The position numbers were made by a program, and so were the translations under genes. Below the pieces are notes generated by a model that did no database searches, was not told the origin of the DNA, and was given only the letters and a program-made list of their open reading frames with translations. A DNA stretch of 64,000 nt from Balneola sp. (GTDB taxonomy: Bacteria; Bacteroidota; Rhodothermia; Balneolales; Balneolaceae), in NCBI GenBank assembly GCA_017643645.1, contig JAEPNB010000005.1:124001-188000 (forward strand), given 5' to 3'. Numbering within the stretch: position 1 is the first letter of the stretch; each line of letters starts with the position of its first letter. Below, one piece after another: positions 16,833 to 27,073 of this stretch.

Positions 16833-17708
16833 ATGATCAAAGAACTAGACGTAGTAGAAAAGAAATCAACACAGCGCAGACCGGAATGGCTTCGAGTTAA
16901 GCTTCCATCGGGGGGGAAATTCAAAGAAGTTCTGGATACGATAAATGAGAATAAGCTGAATACCGTTTGTTCTGAAGCACGTTGCCCTAACATGGGAGAA
17001 TGCTGGGGCGCCGGAACAGCTACATTTATGCTTCTAGGCGATGTGTGTACTCGTTCTTGTGCATTCTGTGCTATTAAAACTGGTCGCCCGCCCGCAGAGT
17101 TAGACTGGGATGAACCGGCTCGTGTTGCTGATGCTGCAGCTAAAATGAAATTGAAGCACGTAGTTCTTACATCTATCAACAGAGATGACAGAAAAGATGG
17201 TGGTGCTCCCATTTTTGCGGCTACTCACACCGCTCTTCGTGAGGCTATTCCCGGAGTAACCATTGAGTCTTTGATCCCTGACTTCCGTGGAGTTTGGGAT
17301 GCTCTCCAAATCGTAATCGATACCCCTCCGGATGTATTAAGTCACAATCTGGAAACCGTACCAAGAAAATATCGCCGAGTTCGCCCTCAGGCTAAATACC
17401 AGCGATCATTAGATTTACTCCTCAAAGTTAAAGAAGAAGGGATCCGTTCAAAAACCGGAATTATGGTTGGTCTTGGTGAAACTCGTGAAGAAGTGATCGA
17501 GTTAATGCAGGATTGTGTAGATCATAAAGTAGACGTGCTAACCATAGGACAGTACATGCAACCTACAAAAATGCATCATCCGGTTATGGATTGGGTACAC
17601 CCTGACCAATTCGCTGAATACAAAGAGATCGGTGAAAAACTAGGTATCGGACATGTGGAAAGCGGGCCTTTAGTTCGTTCATCTTATCACGCAGAAAGAC
17701 ACGTTTAA
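16833..17708 (+). CDS. lipA: Lipoyl synthase (radical SAM)
   Basis: The 291-residue product carries the auxiliary cluster cysteines in CSEARCPNMGECW and the radical-SAM CTRSCAFC motif. The C-terminal GPLVRSSYHAE supplies the conserved serine motif. It inserts two sulfurs into protein-bound octanoyl groups. It belongs with lipB and lpdA nearby. Confidence 0.96.
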   Translation: MIKELDVVEKKSTQRRPEWLRVKLPSGGKFKEVLDTINENKLNTVCSEARCPNMGECWGAGTATFMLLGDVCTRSCAFCAIKTGRPPAELDWDEPARVADAAAKMKLKHVVLTSINRDDRKDGGAPIFAATHTALREAIPGVTIESLIPDFRGVWDALQIVIDTPPDVLSHNLETVPRKYRRVRPQAKYQRSLDLLLKVKEEGIRSKTGIMVGLGETREEVIELMQDCVDHKVDVLTIGQYMQPTKMHHPVMDWVHPDQFAEYKEIGEKLGIGHVESGPLVRSSYHAERHV

Positions 17709-17755
17709 TTTTTTTCTTATACTTCAGGTGGTATCTTGGGGTAAAATAAAAATAC

Positions 17756-18475
17756 ATGCTAGCAACACTTACTGTTTTAGGAATCAGTTTCGTATTAGGA
17801 TCTATTCCATCCGCAATTTGGGTGGGAAAGCTCTTTAAAGGGGTAGATGTTCGTGAACATGGCAGTGGAAATGCCGGAACTACCAACACTTTCAGAGTTT
17901 TAGGATGGCCTTCCGGAGTTACTGTGTTCACCATGGATTTTATGAAAGGCTTTGTTGCTTCCTTTTGGGTAAGTGCTTTAGCCTGGAATATGTTTGCAGG
18001 TCCACTTTCGCCCCCAAACTGGGAAGTAGATGCTTTCTTAAAGATCAGTTGTGGCCTTTTTGCAGTAATCGGGCATATGTTTCCTCTTTTTGCAAAGTTT
18101 AAAGGTGGAAAGGGCGCTGCAACGGCATGCGGAATGTTGTTTGGAATAGAACCTATTTCAATTGGAATTTCTTCCATCATTTTTGTGACTACCATCCTGT
18201 TAACCAGATATGTTTCACTCGCTTCAATCCTTGCTTCTTTTTTCTATCCGGTAAGTTTGATTGTGATGAAATACGTGTACGGCTTTGATAAGCTAGTTGA
18301 TGGAAGCATGGTAATTTTTGGTGCTTTTGTGGCTACCGGAATTATTGTAAAGCATAAGTCTAATATTAGACGACTTCTGGCTGGAACGGAAAGTAAAGTG
18401 GGCTCTTCAAAGAAAAAAGAAGTACAGGAACCGAAAGAAAATCCTGAAACCAAAAATGAGCAGGTTGAAGTATGA
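17756..18475 (+). CDS. plsY: Glycerol-3-phosphate acyltransferase PlsY
   Basis: The 239-residue multi-spanning membrane protein has the PlsY motifs GSIPSAIW, GSGNAGTTNTFR and HMFPLFAKFKGGKGAAT. It transfers acyl groups from acyl phosphate to glycerol-3-phosphate at the inner membrane. The C-terminal 35 residues are a charged extension (Lys/Glu-rich) beyond the core. The stop overlaps the gpsA start (ATGA), so the two steps of phosphatidic acid synthesis are translationally coupled. Confidence 0.94.
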   Translation: MLATLTVLGISFVLGSIPSAIWVGKLFKGVDVREHGSGNAGTTNTFRVLGWPSGVTVFTMDFMKGFVASFWVSALAWNMFAGPLSPPNWEVDAFLKISCGLFAVIGHMFPLFAKFKGGKGAATACGMLFGIEPISIGISSIIFVTTILLTRYVSLASILASFFYPVSLIVMKYVYGFDKLVDGSMVIFGAFVATGIIVKHKSNIRRLLAGTESKVGSSKKKEVQEPKENPETKNEQVEV

Positions 18476-19482
18476 GGAATGTCACCATTATTGGAGCCGG
18501 AAGTTTTGGAACAGCACTCGCAACTGTGTTGGATACAGCCGGAAATAATGTTCAGATATGGGCTCGTGAAAAAGAGGTCGTAGACAGTATTAACAATAAT
18601 CACAGAAATCCTTCTTATTTATCTGACATTCGATTGCCTGCTTCCATCAAAGCATATGATGACTTAGAGCATTGCCTACGTGATCAGGATATGATCTTGT
18701 TTGCAACTCCTTCACATACTCTACGGGAACTTGCTGCAAAAATAAAGCCTTGTTTAGACGGACATGAGATCCTGGTTACCGTTTCCAAAGGAATAGAAAA
18801 TGACACTTTTAAAACCATGTCTCAGATTCTGGTTGAAGTAATGGAAGGTGTCACTTTAGAAGATAACATCGGAGTTCTATATGGACCCAGCCATGCAGAA
18901 GAAGTGTCCCACCTAAAACCCACTACCGTAGTTGCAGCTTCTTATTCTACAAGAACAGCAAGAATTATTCAGGAAACTTTTCTCACTCCAATGTTCCGGG
19001 TTTATTTGAACAACGATATTATCGGTGTTGAAATCGGTGGGTCTGTAAAAAATATCATGGCTATTGCAGCTGGAATTATTGATAGTGCAGAATTAGGCGA
19101 TAACGCTAAAGCGGCTTTAATTACTCGCGGACTTCATGAAATGAAACGAATGGGTGTAATGATGGGCGGTTATGCGGAAACTTTCTCCGGATTAACGGGA
19201 ATGGGAGATCTCATTGTTACCTGTACGTCAAAGCATAGCCGAAACAGATATGTAGGTTCACAAATCGGGCTTGGGAAAAAGCTTAACGAGATCATTGACA
19301 GCATGAATATGGTTGCCGAGGGTATCAAGACAACTAAATCCGTTCGTGACTGGGCAAAACGTAATAATGTTGATATGCCGATCACTTGTGCAGTTTACCG
19401 GGTTTTATTTGAAAATGAAGACCCTAAAGACGCTTTGAATACGTTGATGACAAGAGATCCTAAAGACGAAGTTTCGATATAA
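18472..19482 (+). CDS. gpsA: NAD(P)H-dependent glycerol-3-phosphate dehydrogenase
   Basis: The 336-residue product has the nucleotide motif GAGSFGTALA at residues 7-16, the YGPSHAEEV substrate region, and the GGSVKNIMAIAAGI helix with the catalytic Lys. It supplies glycerol-3-phosphate to PlsY. It overlaps plsY by 4 bp. Confidence 0.96.
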   Translation: MRNVTIIGAGSFGTALATVLDTAGNNVQIWAREKEVVDSINNNHRNPSYLSDIRLPASIKAYDDLEHCLRDQDMILFATPSHTLRELAAKIKPCLDGHEILVTVSKGIENDTFKTMSQILVEVMEGVTLEDNIGVLYGPSHAEEVSHLKPTTVVAASYSTRTARIIQETFLTPMFRVYLNNDIIGVEIGGSVKNIMAIAAGIIDSAELGDNAKAALITRGLHEMKRMGVMMGGYAETFSGLTGMGDLIVTCTSKHSRNRYVGSQIGLGKKLNEIIDSMNMVAEGIKTTKSVRDWAKRNNVDMPITCAVYRVLFENEDPKDALNTLMTRDPKDEVSI

Positions 19483-19515
19483 TAGAACACACTGGCTTTC
19501 GTCAGTAATAATATC

Positions 19516-20214
19516 ATGAAAGACGAGTACGAATTATATTTGCAAAACTCAGATTCAGTTACTGTTTCTGAGATGAAGCTGAAAGACCTTAAAAACCTGA
19601 TCGCAACAGGAGAAAGCTCTTTTCTAGAATTTAAACACAAAGTTGCATCACCCGAAAAAATTGCCAAAGAAATGGTTGCCTTCGCCAACACTAATGGAGG
19701 TCGAATCCTGATTGGAGTTGATGATAACGGCGATATTGTTGGAATTGAGAGCTATTACGAAGAAGAATTCTGGCTAAGGCAAGCTGCTGAAGATGTGTGT
19801 GTGCCTGCTCTAAATATCGATATTGAAATGGTGCATGCCGGGAAAAAAGATGTGATGATTGTTGAAATTCCTGAATCGGAAAAAAAACCCATCGCAGTAA
19901 AAGGAGAATCCAAAAGAACTGTATACATTCGTCAGGATGATGAAAATATCATCGCCACAGACGACAGAGTTGAAATACTGAAGAACAAAACCTCAGCCAC
20001 AGGTGTTACTTTTGAATACGGTGAAAGAGAGCAGCAGTTGTTCCGGTTTTTAAACGAATATGGGGATATCACTATTGAACGGTTTTCCATCATTTCGAAT
20101 ATTACAAGCCACAGAGCCGAACGTATTCTTGTAGATATGGCTAGTGCCGGAGTTCTGGATACATATGAACAAAAAGGTGTAGTTCATTATACATTTTCGC
20201 ATAAAAATTCGTAA
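19516..20214 (+). CDS. AlbA_2 (Schlafen-like) domain protein with winged-helix C-terminus
   Basis: The 232-residue product has an AlbA_2 domain: ESSFLEFKHK, then EMVAFANTNGGRILIGVDD, then RTVYIRQ. A C-terminal helical part (about residues 175-228) looks like a winged helix. Such proteins are often putative DNA-binding transcriptional regulators; the target is unknown. It starts 33 nt after gpsA and is followed 28 nt later by the Fe-S carrier gene, so it may travel on the same transcript. Confidence 0.78.
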   Translation: MKDEYELYLQNSDSVTVSEMKLKDLKNLIATGESSFLEFKHKVASPEKIAKEMVAFANTNGGRILIGVDDNGDIVGIESYYEEEFWLRQAAEDVCVPALNIDIEMVHAGKKDVMIVEIPESEKKPIAVKGESKRTVYIRQDDENIIATDDRVEILKNKTSATGVTFEYGEREQQLFRFLNEYGDITIERFSIISNITSHRAERILVDMASAGVLDTYEQKGVVHYTFSHKNS

Positions 20215-20242
20215 TTTTGACTTGTTCTAAATAAGGAGAGCA

Positions 20243-20674
20243 ATGACCAATCAAGACGAAAATCTAGACGATATTATTTCCTCACTCATCGATGTGGATG
20301 AAGAAGAAACTTCACCCAACAAAGAGGAAAAACAAGAGTTGACCGGTGAGCCCGTAACTCTTACAGAAAGAGCTTCTAAGCAAGTTAAGACAATTATTGA
20401 AAAAGAAGGACTGGATGACAATCTCTTCCTTAGAGTTGCTGTAGAAGGTGGTGGATGTTCAGGATTGAGTTATAAATTAGGATTGGATTACCGAACGGAA
20501 GATGATGTGGTTTTTGAGAACTACGGAGTTGAAGTTATTGTAGCCTCTAAACACCTTATGTACTTAGAAGGAATTGAGATCGACTACCCTGATGGGTTAG
20601 ACGCTCGTGGATTTACTTTTGATAATCCCAATTCTGTTGAAGATTGCGGTTGCGGTACCAGCTTCTCTATCTGA
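20243..20674 (+). CDS. A-type iron-sulfur carrier (HesB/IscA/ErpA family)
   Basis: The 143-residue product has an acidic N-terminal extension of about 35 residues and then the A-type carrier domain, with the three cluster cysteines in GGGCSGLSY and DCGCGTSF. A purine-rich AAGGAGAG sits just before the ATG. It delivers [Fe-S] clusters to apo-enzymes; lipoyl synthase nearby is an Fe-S client class. The acidic extension is unusual for the family. Confidence 0.9.
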   Translation: MTNQDENLDDIISSLIDVDEEETSPNKEEKQELTGEPVTLTERASKQVKTIIEKEGLDDNLFLRVAVEGGGCSGLSYKLGLDYRTEDDVVFENYGVEVIVASKHLMYLEGIEIDYPDGLDARGFTFDNPNSVEDCGCGTSFSI

Positions 20675-20759
20675 TTTATAATTTCCATACAGTTGAACCT
20701 AAACTCAATATTTATTAAATAATATTGTAAGGTTTCCCGTTTAACCTGTCTTACTGTAT

Positions 20760-23162
20760 GTGAAAAAAAGGTCTTCATATAAATTTCCTGTCGAACAGTT
20801 CCCGGCTCTTCGGGTAGTCTTGATTTATATTGCCGGAATTCTTTGCTCTCAGCTTTTCCGGACAGACCAGATCACACTCATATGTATCTTTATTGGTATA
20901 GTAGCTACCTATTTCATTTTTGAGACACTTTCGGGGAAAACAGTTTCTATCAGACTTTCAAGAATTTCCACACTTTTGTATTGCCTGATCATTTTTGCTG
21001 CCGGATTTACAATTAACTCCATTGCTTCAAAGAAAAATCAAACCGCTGTTGAGATGCTTATATCTGAATCAGAATGGGCAGAGATACATGTTTCAGGCAA
21101 TGTTCTGTTGATATCCAAAAATAGTTCAGGAGATAAAAGATTAGACCTTGCTGTGACTAGCACCAAGCTTTCCGGCTTTACTTCTGATATGAAATTCAAA
21201 AGCAGAATACTTTGGGATAACGAACTACCGGTAGAACTTGGCGATCAAATCGAAATATCCGGGATTGTAATTCCGGTTTCTGAACCCAGAAACCCAACCC
21301 AATTTAATTACAAGGCTTTTCTTGAATCCAGAAATATTCATACTCAAATAAGAGCTGATTCTGTTATACAGATCAATCCTGACTCTTCTTTTTTCAGTTG
21401 GATGTCAGTTCGCAAGAAAGCTCTCAAATTAGTGGATCAGAATTTTGACCCTGAAACGGCTCCTGTTGCAAAAGCATTACTCTTAGGTTACAAAAATGAG
21501 CTGGAGGGAAATACAAAACAAGCTTTCGCAAGAGCAGGATTATCACATATCATGGCAGTATCAGGCTTGCATGTTGGTTTGATCATTGCTCCTTTTTGGT
21601 TGATCATCCCTTATTTCTGGACCAAAAAAAACGGCACAAAAATTGGCTTGGCACTGCTGATACTGATCCTGGTTTTTTATGCCGGACTCACCGGTTTTTC
21701 GGTCTCGGTTTTACGCGCTTCAGTGATGGCTGTTCTTTTAACTTATGGCAAACTGTTTTCCAAAAGCAGTGATTCTCTGAACCTAATGGGTGTTGCCGCG
21801 TTAGTAATCCTGCTAATTGATCCTTCTCAACTTTTTGAAATCGGCTTTCAACTTTCTTTCAGTGCTGTTTTAATAATTCTTTTAGTGCTTCCTGTAATAC
21901 AAAACGCAATTCCCTACTGGGTTCGCATAAAATGGTACGGCACTCCGATCATGGTCATTATTATTTCACTGGTAGTCCAACTTGGACTCTATCCTCTGCA
22001 GGCTTTTTACTTTGGTGAAGTGTCCCTCATCAGCCCTTTGGCAAATGCCTTATTTGTTCCTTTGCTAAGCATTATCGTTCCACTTTCACTTTTAGCTTTG
22101 ATAATAAGTTCTGTAATTCCTGCTCTCGGTTTCTTCATCAATTATCCGTCACTAGTCTTTCTGGCAACCCTTAATGATTTTGTTTCTTTTTCATCTCAGC
22201 TTTCTCAATCATGGTTCGAGGTGCAAAAACCCGGTATTTCGATCTTTCTTTTCTGGACTTCCTTTGTCTTAATGATCGGATCATGGAGAAACCCCAATAT
22301 AAAATGGAAGCTAATGGCCATTTCTCTGTTCCTTCTCTTCTTTATTCCTCTTGATTCGGTTTTAACAAAATTTGAACCTCCAAAACTGACTATCACATTA
22401 TTTGATGTGGGGCAGGGAGACGCCACCCTACTGCAGACTCCAAATGGAAAAAATATACTGATCGATGCAGGAATTTGGAGTCCGGGATCAAATTCCGGAA
22501 AACAGGTTTTACTTCCTTTCTTTAAAGAAAATAATATTCAGAAATTAGATGCTGTTTTTCTTTCTCATCCTCATGCAGATCACATTGGGGGCATCAAGGA
22601 CCTCTTAAATGAAATTGATATAGACACTATTTATAACTCCGGGTTTGAATATGAATCAAATCTGTACAGAGATTATATCAACCTTGCCAATTCAAAAGAT
22701 ATCCCAGTAGTAACTCTAAATGCCGGAACAACGATTGATATTGATGAGAGTCTGCTCATCTTAGTACTAGGCCCTGAAAAAGGAAAATTCAACAATGACC
22801 CCAATCAACATTCTTTAGTTTTGAATATAATTCATGGAGAAAACGAGTTTTTGTTTACGGGTGATGCAGGGGAAGATCAGGAGCGAAGACTAGTAGAAAA
22901 TTACGGACACCTTTTGGATACGGACTTTCTGAAAGTTGGTCACCATGGAAGCAAAACCAGCTCCGAATTATTTTTTCTAAAGGAAGTTACTCCTGAAATT
23001 GCTGTTGTATCCGTTGCCGAACGGAACCGATTCGGGCATCCTCATCCGGAAGCTGTAGAAAGATTAGAATCTACTCGTTCCAATATATATTATACCAGCC
23101 GTGATAGAGCCTTAATATTTGAAAGTGATGGGAAAAGCATTAAGAGAGTGAAGTGGTATTAA
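20760..23162 (+). CDS. comEC: ComEC/Rec2 DNA-uptake channel
   Basis: The 800-residue product starts at GTG and has an N-terminal DUF4131-like region, the multi-spanning competence domain (AGLSHIMAVSGLHVGL), and a C-terminal metallo-beta-lactamase domain (DVGQGDATLLQ, SHPHADHIGG, VGHHGSKTS). It moves single-stranded DNA across the inner membrane in natural transformation. With the ComEA-like protein at 37810, it suggests competence. Confidence 0.93.
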   Translation: MKKRSSYKFPVEQFPALRVVLIYIAGILCSQLFRTDQITLICIFIGIVATYFIFETLSGKTVSIRLSRISTLLYCLIIFAAGFTINSIASKKNQTAVEMLISESEWAEIHVSGNVLLISKNSSGDKRLDLAVTSTKLSGFTSDMKFKSRILWDNELPVELGDQIEISGIVIPVSEPRNPTQFNYKAFLESRNIHTQIRADSVIQINPDSSFFSWMSVRKKALKLVDQNFDPETAPVAKALLLGYKNELEGNTKQAFARAGLSHIMAVSGLHVGLIIAPFWLIIPYFWTKKNGTKIGLALLILILVFYAGLTGFSVSVLRASVMAVLLTYGKLFSKSSDSLNLMGVAALVILLIDPSQLFEIGFQLSFSAVLIILLVLPVIQNAIPYWVRIKWYGTPIMVIIISLVVQLGLYPLQAFYFGEVSLISPLANALFVPLLSIIVPLSLLALIISSVIPALGFFINYPSLVFLATLNDFVSFSSQLSQSWFEVQKPGISIFLFWTSFVLMIGSWRNPNIKWKLMAISLFLLFFIPLDSVLTKFEPPKLTITLFDVGQGDATLLQTPNGKNILIDAGIWSPGSNSGKQVLLPFFKENNIQKLDAVFLSHPHADHIGGIKDLLNEIDIDTIYNSGFEYESNLYRDYINLANSKDIPVVTLNAGTTIDIDESLLILVLGPEKGKFNNDPNQHSLVLNIIHGENEFLFTGDAGEDQERRLVENYGHLLDTDFLKVGHHGSKTSSELFFLKEVTPEIAVVSVAERNRFGHPHPEAVERLESTRSNIYYTSRDRALIFESDGKSIKRVKWY

Positions 23163-23307
23163 ACTAAGCTTCCTTATAGTATCACTGAGGGTTTAGAATT
23201 GTTGGTTTAGAAACATAAAATTCAATTTTCCATTAAATGTGTTTTACATATTAATCCCTTATTTTAGGGAACTAACTAATCATTATAGAGCTACACCATA
23301 AAAATTA

Positions 23308-23508
23308 ATGGACCAAAAGGAACGACCGAGCTTTGAAGAAGCTTTAAATAAGCTGGAAGAAATAGTTTCCAAATTAGAGGATGAGTCCATTACTTTGGAG
23401 GAATCTGTTAATCTGTATGAAGAAGGGGTAAAACTCTCCAAATTTTGTACAGAAATCCTAAACGATGCTGAACTTCGTATTGAACAGGTGAATGAAGTAA
23501 ATAGTTAA
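23308..23508 (+). CDS. xseB: Exodeoxyribonuclease VII small subunit
   Basis: The 66-residue product matches the whole XseB family: SFEEALNKLEEIVSKLE and SLNLYEEG-like (here SVNLYEEGVKLSKFC). It binds XseA to form ExoVII. xseA is not in the window. The dxs gene starts 6 nt downstream; xseB-dxs or xseB-ispA-dxs linkage is common. Confidence 0.93.
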   Translation: MDQKERPSFEEALNKLEEIVSKLEDESITLEESVNLYEEGVKLSKFCTEILNDAELRIEQVNEVNS

Positions 23509-23514
23509 CAAATT

Positions 23515-25428
23515 ATGGAACAGAACATACCACAACCGGGTGAGCTTTTATCTAAGATAAATTCTCCTGAAGATCTTCGAAAACTTGACCCAAAAGAACT
23601 TCAGGATGTTTGTGATGAACTCCGGAATTATATCATTGATATGGTTTCCGTTTATGGCGGTCATTTTGGAGCCAGCCTTGGAGTTGTAGAACTCACAACC
23701 GCTATCCACTATGTATATAAAACCCCTGAAGACCGCTTGGTTTGGGATGTTGGCCATCAGGCTTATGGACATAAGATTCTAACCGGAAGACGAGAGCAAT
23801 TTCACACAAACCGTTTGTACGGCGGCATTTCAGGATTTCCAAAACGTACTGAAAGCGAATATGATACTTTTGGAGTAGGACATTCCAGCACCTCAATTTC
23901 TGCTGCGCTTGGTATGGCGGTAGCTAATACCTTAGATAAAGGTGATCGTAAAGTTGTAGCAGTAATTGGTGATGGCGCAATGACTGCAGGTTTAGCTTTT
24001 GAAGCAATGAATAATGCGGGAGCAATGAACAGCGACATTCTTGTTATTCTGAATGACAACTGTATGTCTATCGATCCTAATGTTGGTGCTTTAAAAGAAT
24101 ATTTAACAGATATCACCACGAGCAAAACCTTCAATAAACTGAGGGATGAAATTTATGATATGCTCGGGCATTTCAAATCTGCAGGTGAAAAAATGCGCAA
24201 AGTTGCTTCCAGACTGGAAAATGCTGTAACTGCTGCTATTACTCCGGGCTCTCTGTTCCGTGCACTTGGTTTTAAATATTATGGACCGATGGACGGACAT
24301 GATGTGGACGGGCTCAGAAAGACTTTGGAAGATCTTAAAACCGTAAAAGGACCGAAGCTACTTCATGTTGTAACCGTAAAAGGAAAAGGATTTGCACCTG
24401 CCGAACGGGAGCAAACTAAATGGCACGCATCCAGTAGCCCTTTTGATAAAATTACAGGAAAAGCTCTTAATCCGGCTCCGAAAACCAAAGGAGCTCCTAA
24501 ATACCAGGATGTGTTTGGCGAAGCTTTGGTTGAATTAGCAGCAAAAGATGAACGGATTGTTAGTATGACACCTGCCATGCCAAGTGGCTCCAGTCTGTGG
24601 CCAATGATGAACACTTTCCCTGAAAGATCTTTTGATGTGGGAATAGCTGAACAACATGCAGTTACTTTTGCTGCAGGTCTGGCAACTGAAGGCAAAAAAG
24701 CATTTTGTGCTATCTATTCCTCATTCTTACAGAGAGGATATGATCAGCTGGTTCATGATGTAGCCATTCAGAAATTACCCGTTGTATTTTGTATTGATCG
24801 TGCCGGATTTGCCGGAGCTGATGGACCGACACATCACGGTTTATATGATATCGCCTATATGCGAACGGTTCCTAATATGGTTATTTCTTCACCTTTAAAT
24901 GAGCAAGATCTGAGAGATATGATGTTTACTGCATCCACTTTCGAAGATGCCTCATGGGCTATTCGTTATCCTCGTGGAAAAGCGACGGGAATGACCGTTC
25001 CTGAAGGATTTAAAAACCTTGAAATTGGAAAAGGTATAGAGCTTCGTGAAGGAGAAAACATAGCAGTTCTCAGCTTTGGTCCTATTGGTAAATATGTAAT
25101 TACGGCTGCTGATGATTTAGCTGAAGAAGGAATTAATATCGGTCATTACGATATGCGTTTCGCAAAACCTTTGGATGAAGAACTTATTGATGAGATTTGT
25201 GAGCGATACGATCACATCATCACTTTAGAAGACGGTGCTAAAATGGGTGGTTTTGGTAGCGCTGTTGCTGAATATATCATCGAAAAAGAAAATCGTCCAA
25301 GCGTAAAAATTCTTGGAATCCCGGACGTTATTGTTGAACACGGAACTCAGGAAGAATTGCACAATGAAGTTGGAATTGGAGTTGAGGGAATTAAAGAAGC
25401 TGTTACCAGTATTTTAATTAGACAATAA
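23515..25428 (+). CDS. dxs: 1-deoxy-D-xylulose-5-phosphate synthase
   Basis: The 637-residue product has the Dxs motifs DVGHQAYGHKILTGRR, GHSSTSISAALG, the thiamine diphosphate-binding GDGAMTAG to ND element, and the transketolase pyrimidine domain with DVGIAEQHAVTFAAG. It opens the MEP isoprenoid pathway from pyruvate and glyceraldehyde-3-phosphate. Its TAA overlaps the ATG of the next gene by one base. Confidence 0.97.
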   Translation: MEQNIPQPGELLSKINSPEDLRKLDPKELQDVCDELRNYIIDMVSVYGGHFGASLGVVELTTAIHYVYKTPEDRLVWDVGHQAYGHKILTGRREQFHTNRLYGGISGFPKRTESEYDTFGVGHSSTSISAALGMAVANTLDKGDRKVVAVIGDGAMTAGLAFEAMNNAGAMNSDILVILNDNCMSIDPNVGALKEYLTDITTSKTFNKLRDEIYDMLGHFKSAGEKMRKVASRLENAVTAAITPGSLFRALGFKYYGPMDGHDVDGLRKTLEDLKTVKGPKLLHVVTVKGKGFAPAEREQTKWHASSSPFDKITGKALNPAPKTKGAPKYQDVFGEALVELAAKDERIVSMTPAMPSGSSLWPMMNTFPERSFDVGIAEQHAVTFAAGLATEGKKAFCAIYSSFLQRGYDQLVHDVAIQKLPVVFCIDRAGFAGADGPTHHGLYDIAYMRTVPNMVISSPLNEQDLRDMMFTASTFEDASWAIRYPRGKATGMTVPEGFKNLEIGKGIELREGENIAVLSFGPIGKYVITAADDLAEEGINIGHYDMRFAKPLDEELIDEICERYDHIITLEDGAKMGGFGSAVAEYIIEKENRPSVKILGIPDVIVEHGTQEELHNEVGIGVEGIKEAVTSILIRQ

Positions 25429-26072
25429 TGAGATTGGTAGTTTTATTAGTTATTTATTGCTCAGTTCTTTTTGGATGCAATAATGACGACTTAAAGGGAT
25501 TTACATTCGGAGATGTAAAGACCATTTCAGGGGCTCCTGTTTCTAATGCAGAGATACATATTTTGTATGTGAATCAAGAACCTGCAAGAAAAATGCAGCC
25601 TTCCACTACAATAAACTTTAGTCTTCTAGTCGCCTCTGAAGTTTCTTTTTCTACAAAAAGATTTGGCTCCAATGAAATAATCGAAGAATTTTCTGAGGTT
25701 TTATTTAGGGCAGGAAATCATACCATAACTCTTCTTGATTCCCTTTATACAAACGGTTTGTATGAATATTTTTTGGAGACAGGGGCAGCATCGTATCAAA
25801 ATAAAATTCACATTACCCGCACTGAAGAGCAATTAAAAAATAGTTTCGTACCGCTAACTTATACCGATCGATCAGGAAGTTTTCAATTTCAAACCAGCAT
25901 TTTAGGTGTAGGAGAAAGAATAGATTATACGATTAAAGCTGGAGAATCGGCTTCTTATTCTATTGATAATGAAATAGAACTTATCGCTATTAAAAAAGGA
26001 GAGATTATTGCCCGCAAAACTATGCTGATTTCTAAAGGATCAGAAAATCAAGTTTCTCTGATTGTAGATTAA
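25428..26072 (+). CDS. Lipoprotein of unknown function
   Basis: The 214-residue product has a lipobox SVLFGC with lipid on Cys17. The mature part starts like a beta-sandwich regulatory domain (ISGAPVSNAEIHI) and is beta-rich throughout; no catalytic motif is seen. It sits between dxs and queA with 1-bp stop/start overlaps on both sides, so it must be co-translated with them. No functional tie to either enzyme is evident. Confidence 0.7.
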   Translation: MRLVVLLVIYCSVLFGCNNDDLKGFTFGDVKTISGAPVSNAEIHILYVNQEPARKMQPSTTINFSLLVASEVSFSTKRFGSNEIIEEFSEVLFRAGNHTITLLDSLYTNGLYEYFLETGAASYQNKIHITRTEEQLKNSFVPLTYTDRSGSFQFQTSILGVGERIDYTIKAGESASYSIDNEIELIAIKKGEIIARKTMLISKGSENQVSLIVD

Positions 26073-27073
26073 TGAAGTACACCCTCTCTGATTTCGATTA
26101 CCACCTTCCTGAAGAATTGATCGCTCAATCTCCGGCAAGCCCCAGAGATCATGCCAGATTATTGGTGTACGACAGAGCTACCAAACAGATCACAGACGAT
26201 TTCTTTTATAATCTTGGAGAATATCTTCCCCAAGAAACCACCCTTGTTGTCAATAACAGCAAGGTCGAAAAGTGCCGACTTATGTTTGATGGTGGAAAAA
26301 AAGAGCTGTTCGTCACTTCGGTCAGAAATAATAATACCGTAGAGGCTTTAGTACGTCCGGGTAAAAAATTTCGTGTCGGGAAAACGGTGGAACTTGCTGA
26401 TGGGATTACCGCCGAAGTTACTCATATAGCAGAGGACGGGTTGAGAACCCTCATTCTTTCTCACGATCTGGATGCTCCTGAACTTGAGCAATTCAAATAC
26501 ACTCCTTTTCCTCCATATATTGAACAGGATGAATCTCTGGCTTCGGAATATCAGACAGTATATGCAAAAGATCTTGGAAGCAAAGCAGCCCCTACAGCCG
26601 GTTTACATTTTACTGATGAGTTACTAGCAAAGTTAGATGCTCAGGGAATAAGAAAATCTGAAGTTACTCTGCATGTTGGTTTGGGTACTTTTGCTCCGGT
26701 AAAGACAGAAAAACTTGATGAACATATCATGCATAGCGAGTGGTATCAACTTGACAGTAAAACAGCTGATGAATTGACAAATTCGGATCATATAACCGCC
26801 GTTGGAACGACAAGTGTACGAGTTCTTGAATCCTTAGCGAGTACTGAACGAACGTTTGAGCCTCAAAGCGGAGAAACGGGTATATTCATTACTCCCGGTT
26901 ACCAATTTAAAGCAGTCGATTCTCTGATCACGAACTTTCATCTACCCAAAAGTACCTTGCTAATGCTGGTTTCTGCGCTTATGGGTTTTGATGAAATGCA
27001 TCGTATTTATGAACACGCCATTAAGGAAAAATATCGCTTTTACTCTTTCGGTGATGGGATGTTGATTGTTTAG
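26072..27073 (+). CDS. queA: S-adenosylmethionine:tRNA ribosyltransferase-isomerase
   Basis: The 333-residue product opens DFDYHLPEELIAQSPA and has AAPTAGLHFTDELL, VGLGTFAPV and NFHLPKSTLLMLVSA, all QueA signatures. It makes epoxyqueuosine at tRNA position 34 from preQ1. No preQ1 riboswitch was recognised upstream. Confidence 0.96.
   Translation: MKYTLSDFDYHLPEELIAQSPASPRDHARLLVYDRATKQITDDFFYNLGEYLPQETTLVVNNSKVEKCRLMFDGGKKELFVTSVRNNNTVEALVRPGKKFRVGKTVELADGITAEVTHIAEDGLRTLILSHDLDAPELEQFKYTPFPPYIEQDESLASEYQTVYAKDLGSKAAPTAGLHFTDELLAKLDAQGIRKSEVTLHVGLGTFAPVKTEKLDEHIMHSEWYQLDSKTADELTNSDHITAVGTTSVRVLESLASTERTFEPQSGETGIFITPGYQFKAVDSLITNFHLPKSTLLMLVSALMGFDEMHRIYEHAIKEKYRFYSFGDGMLIV

Noticed and set aside
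26000-26072. A preQ1 riboswitch upstream of queA
   Set aside because: queA starts 1 bp into the upstream stop codon, so there is no leader, and no preQ1 motif was seen.
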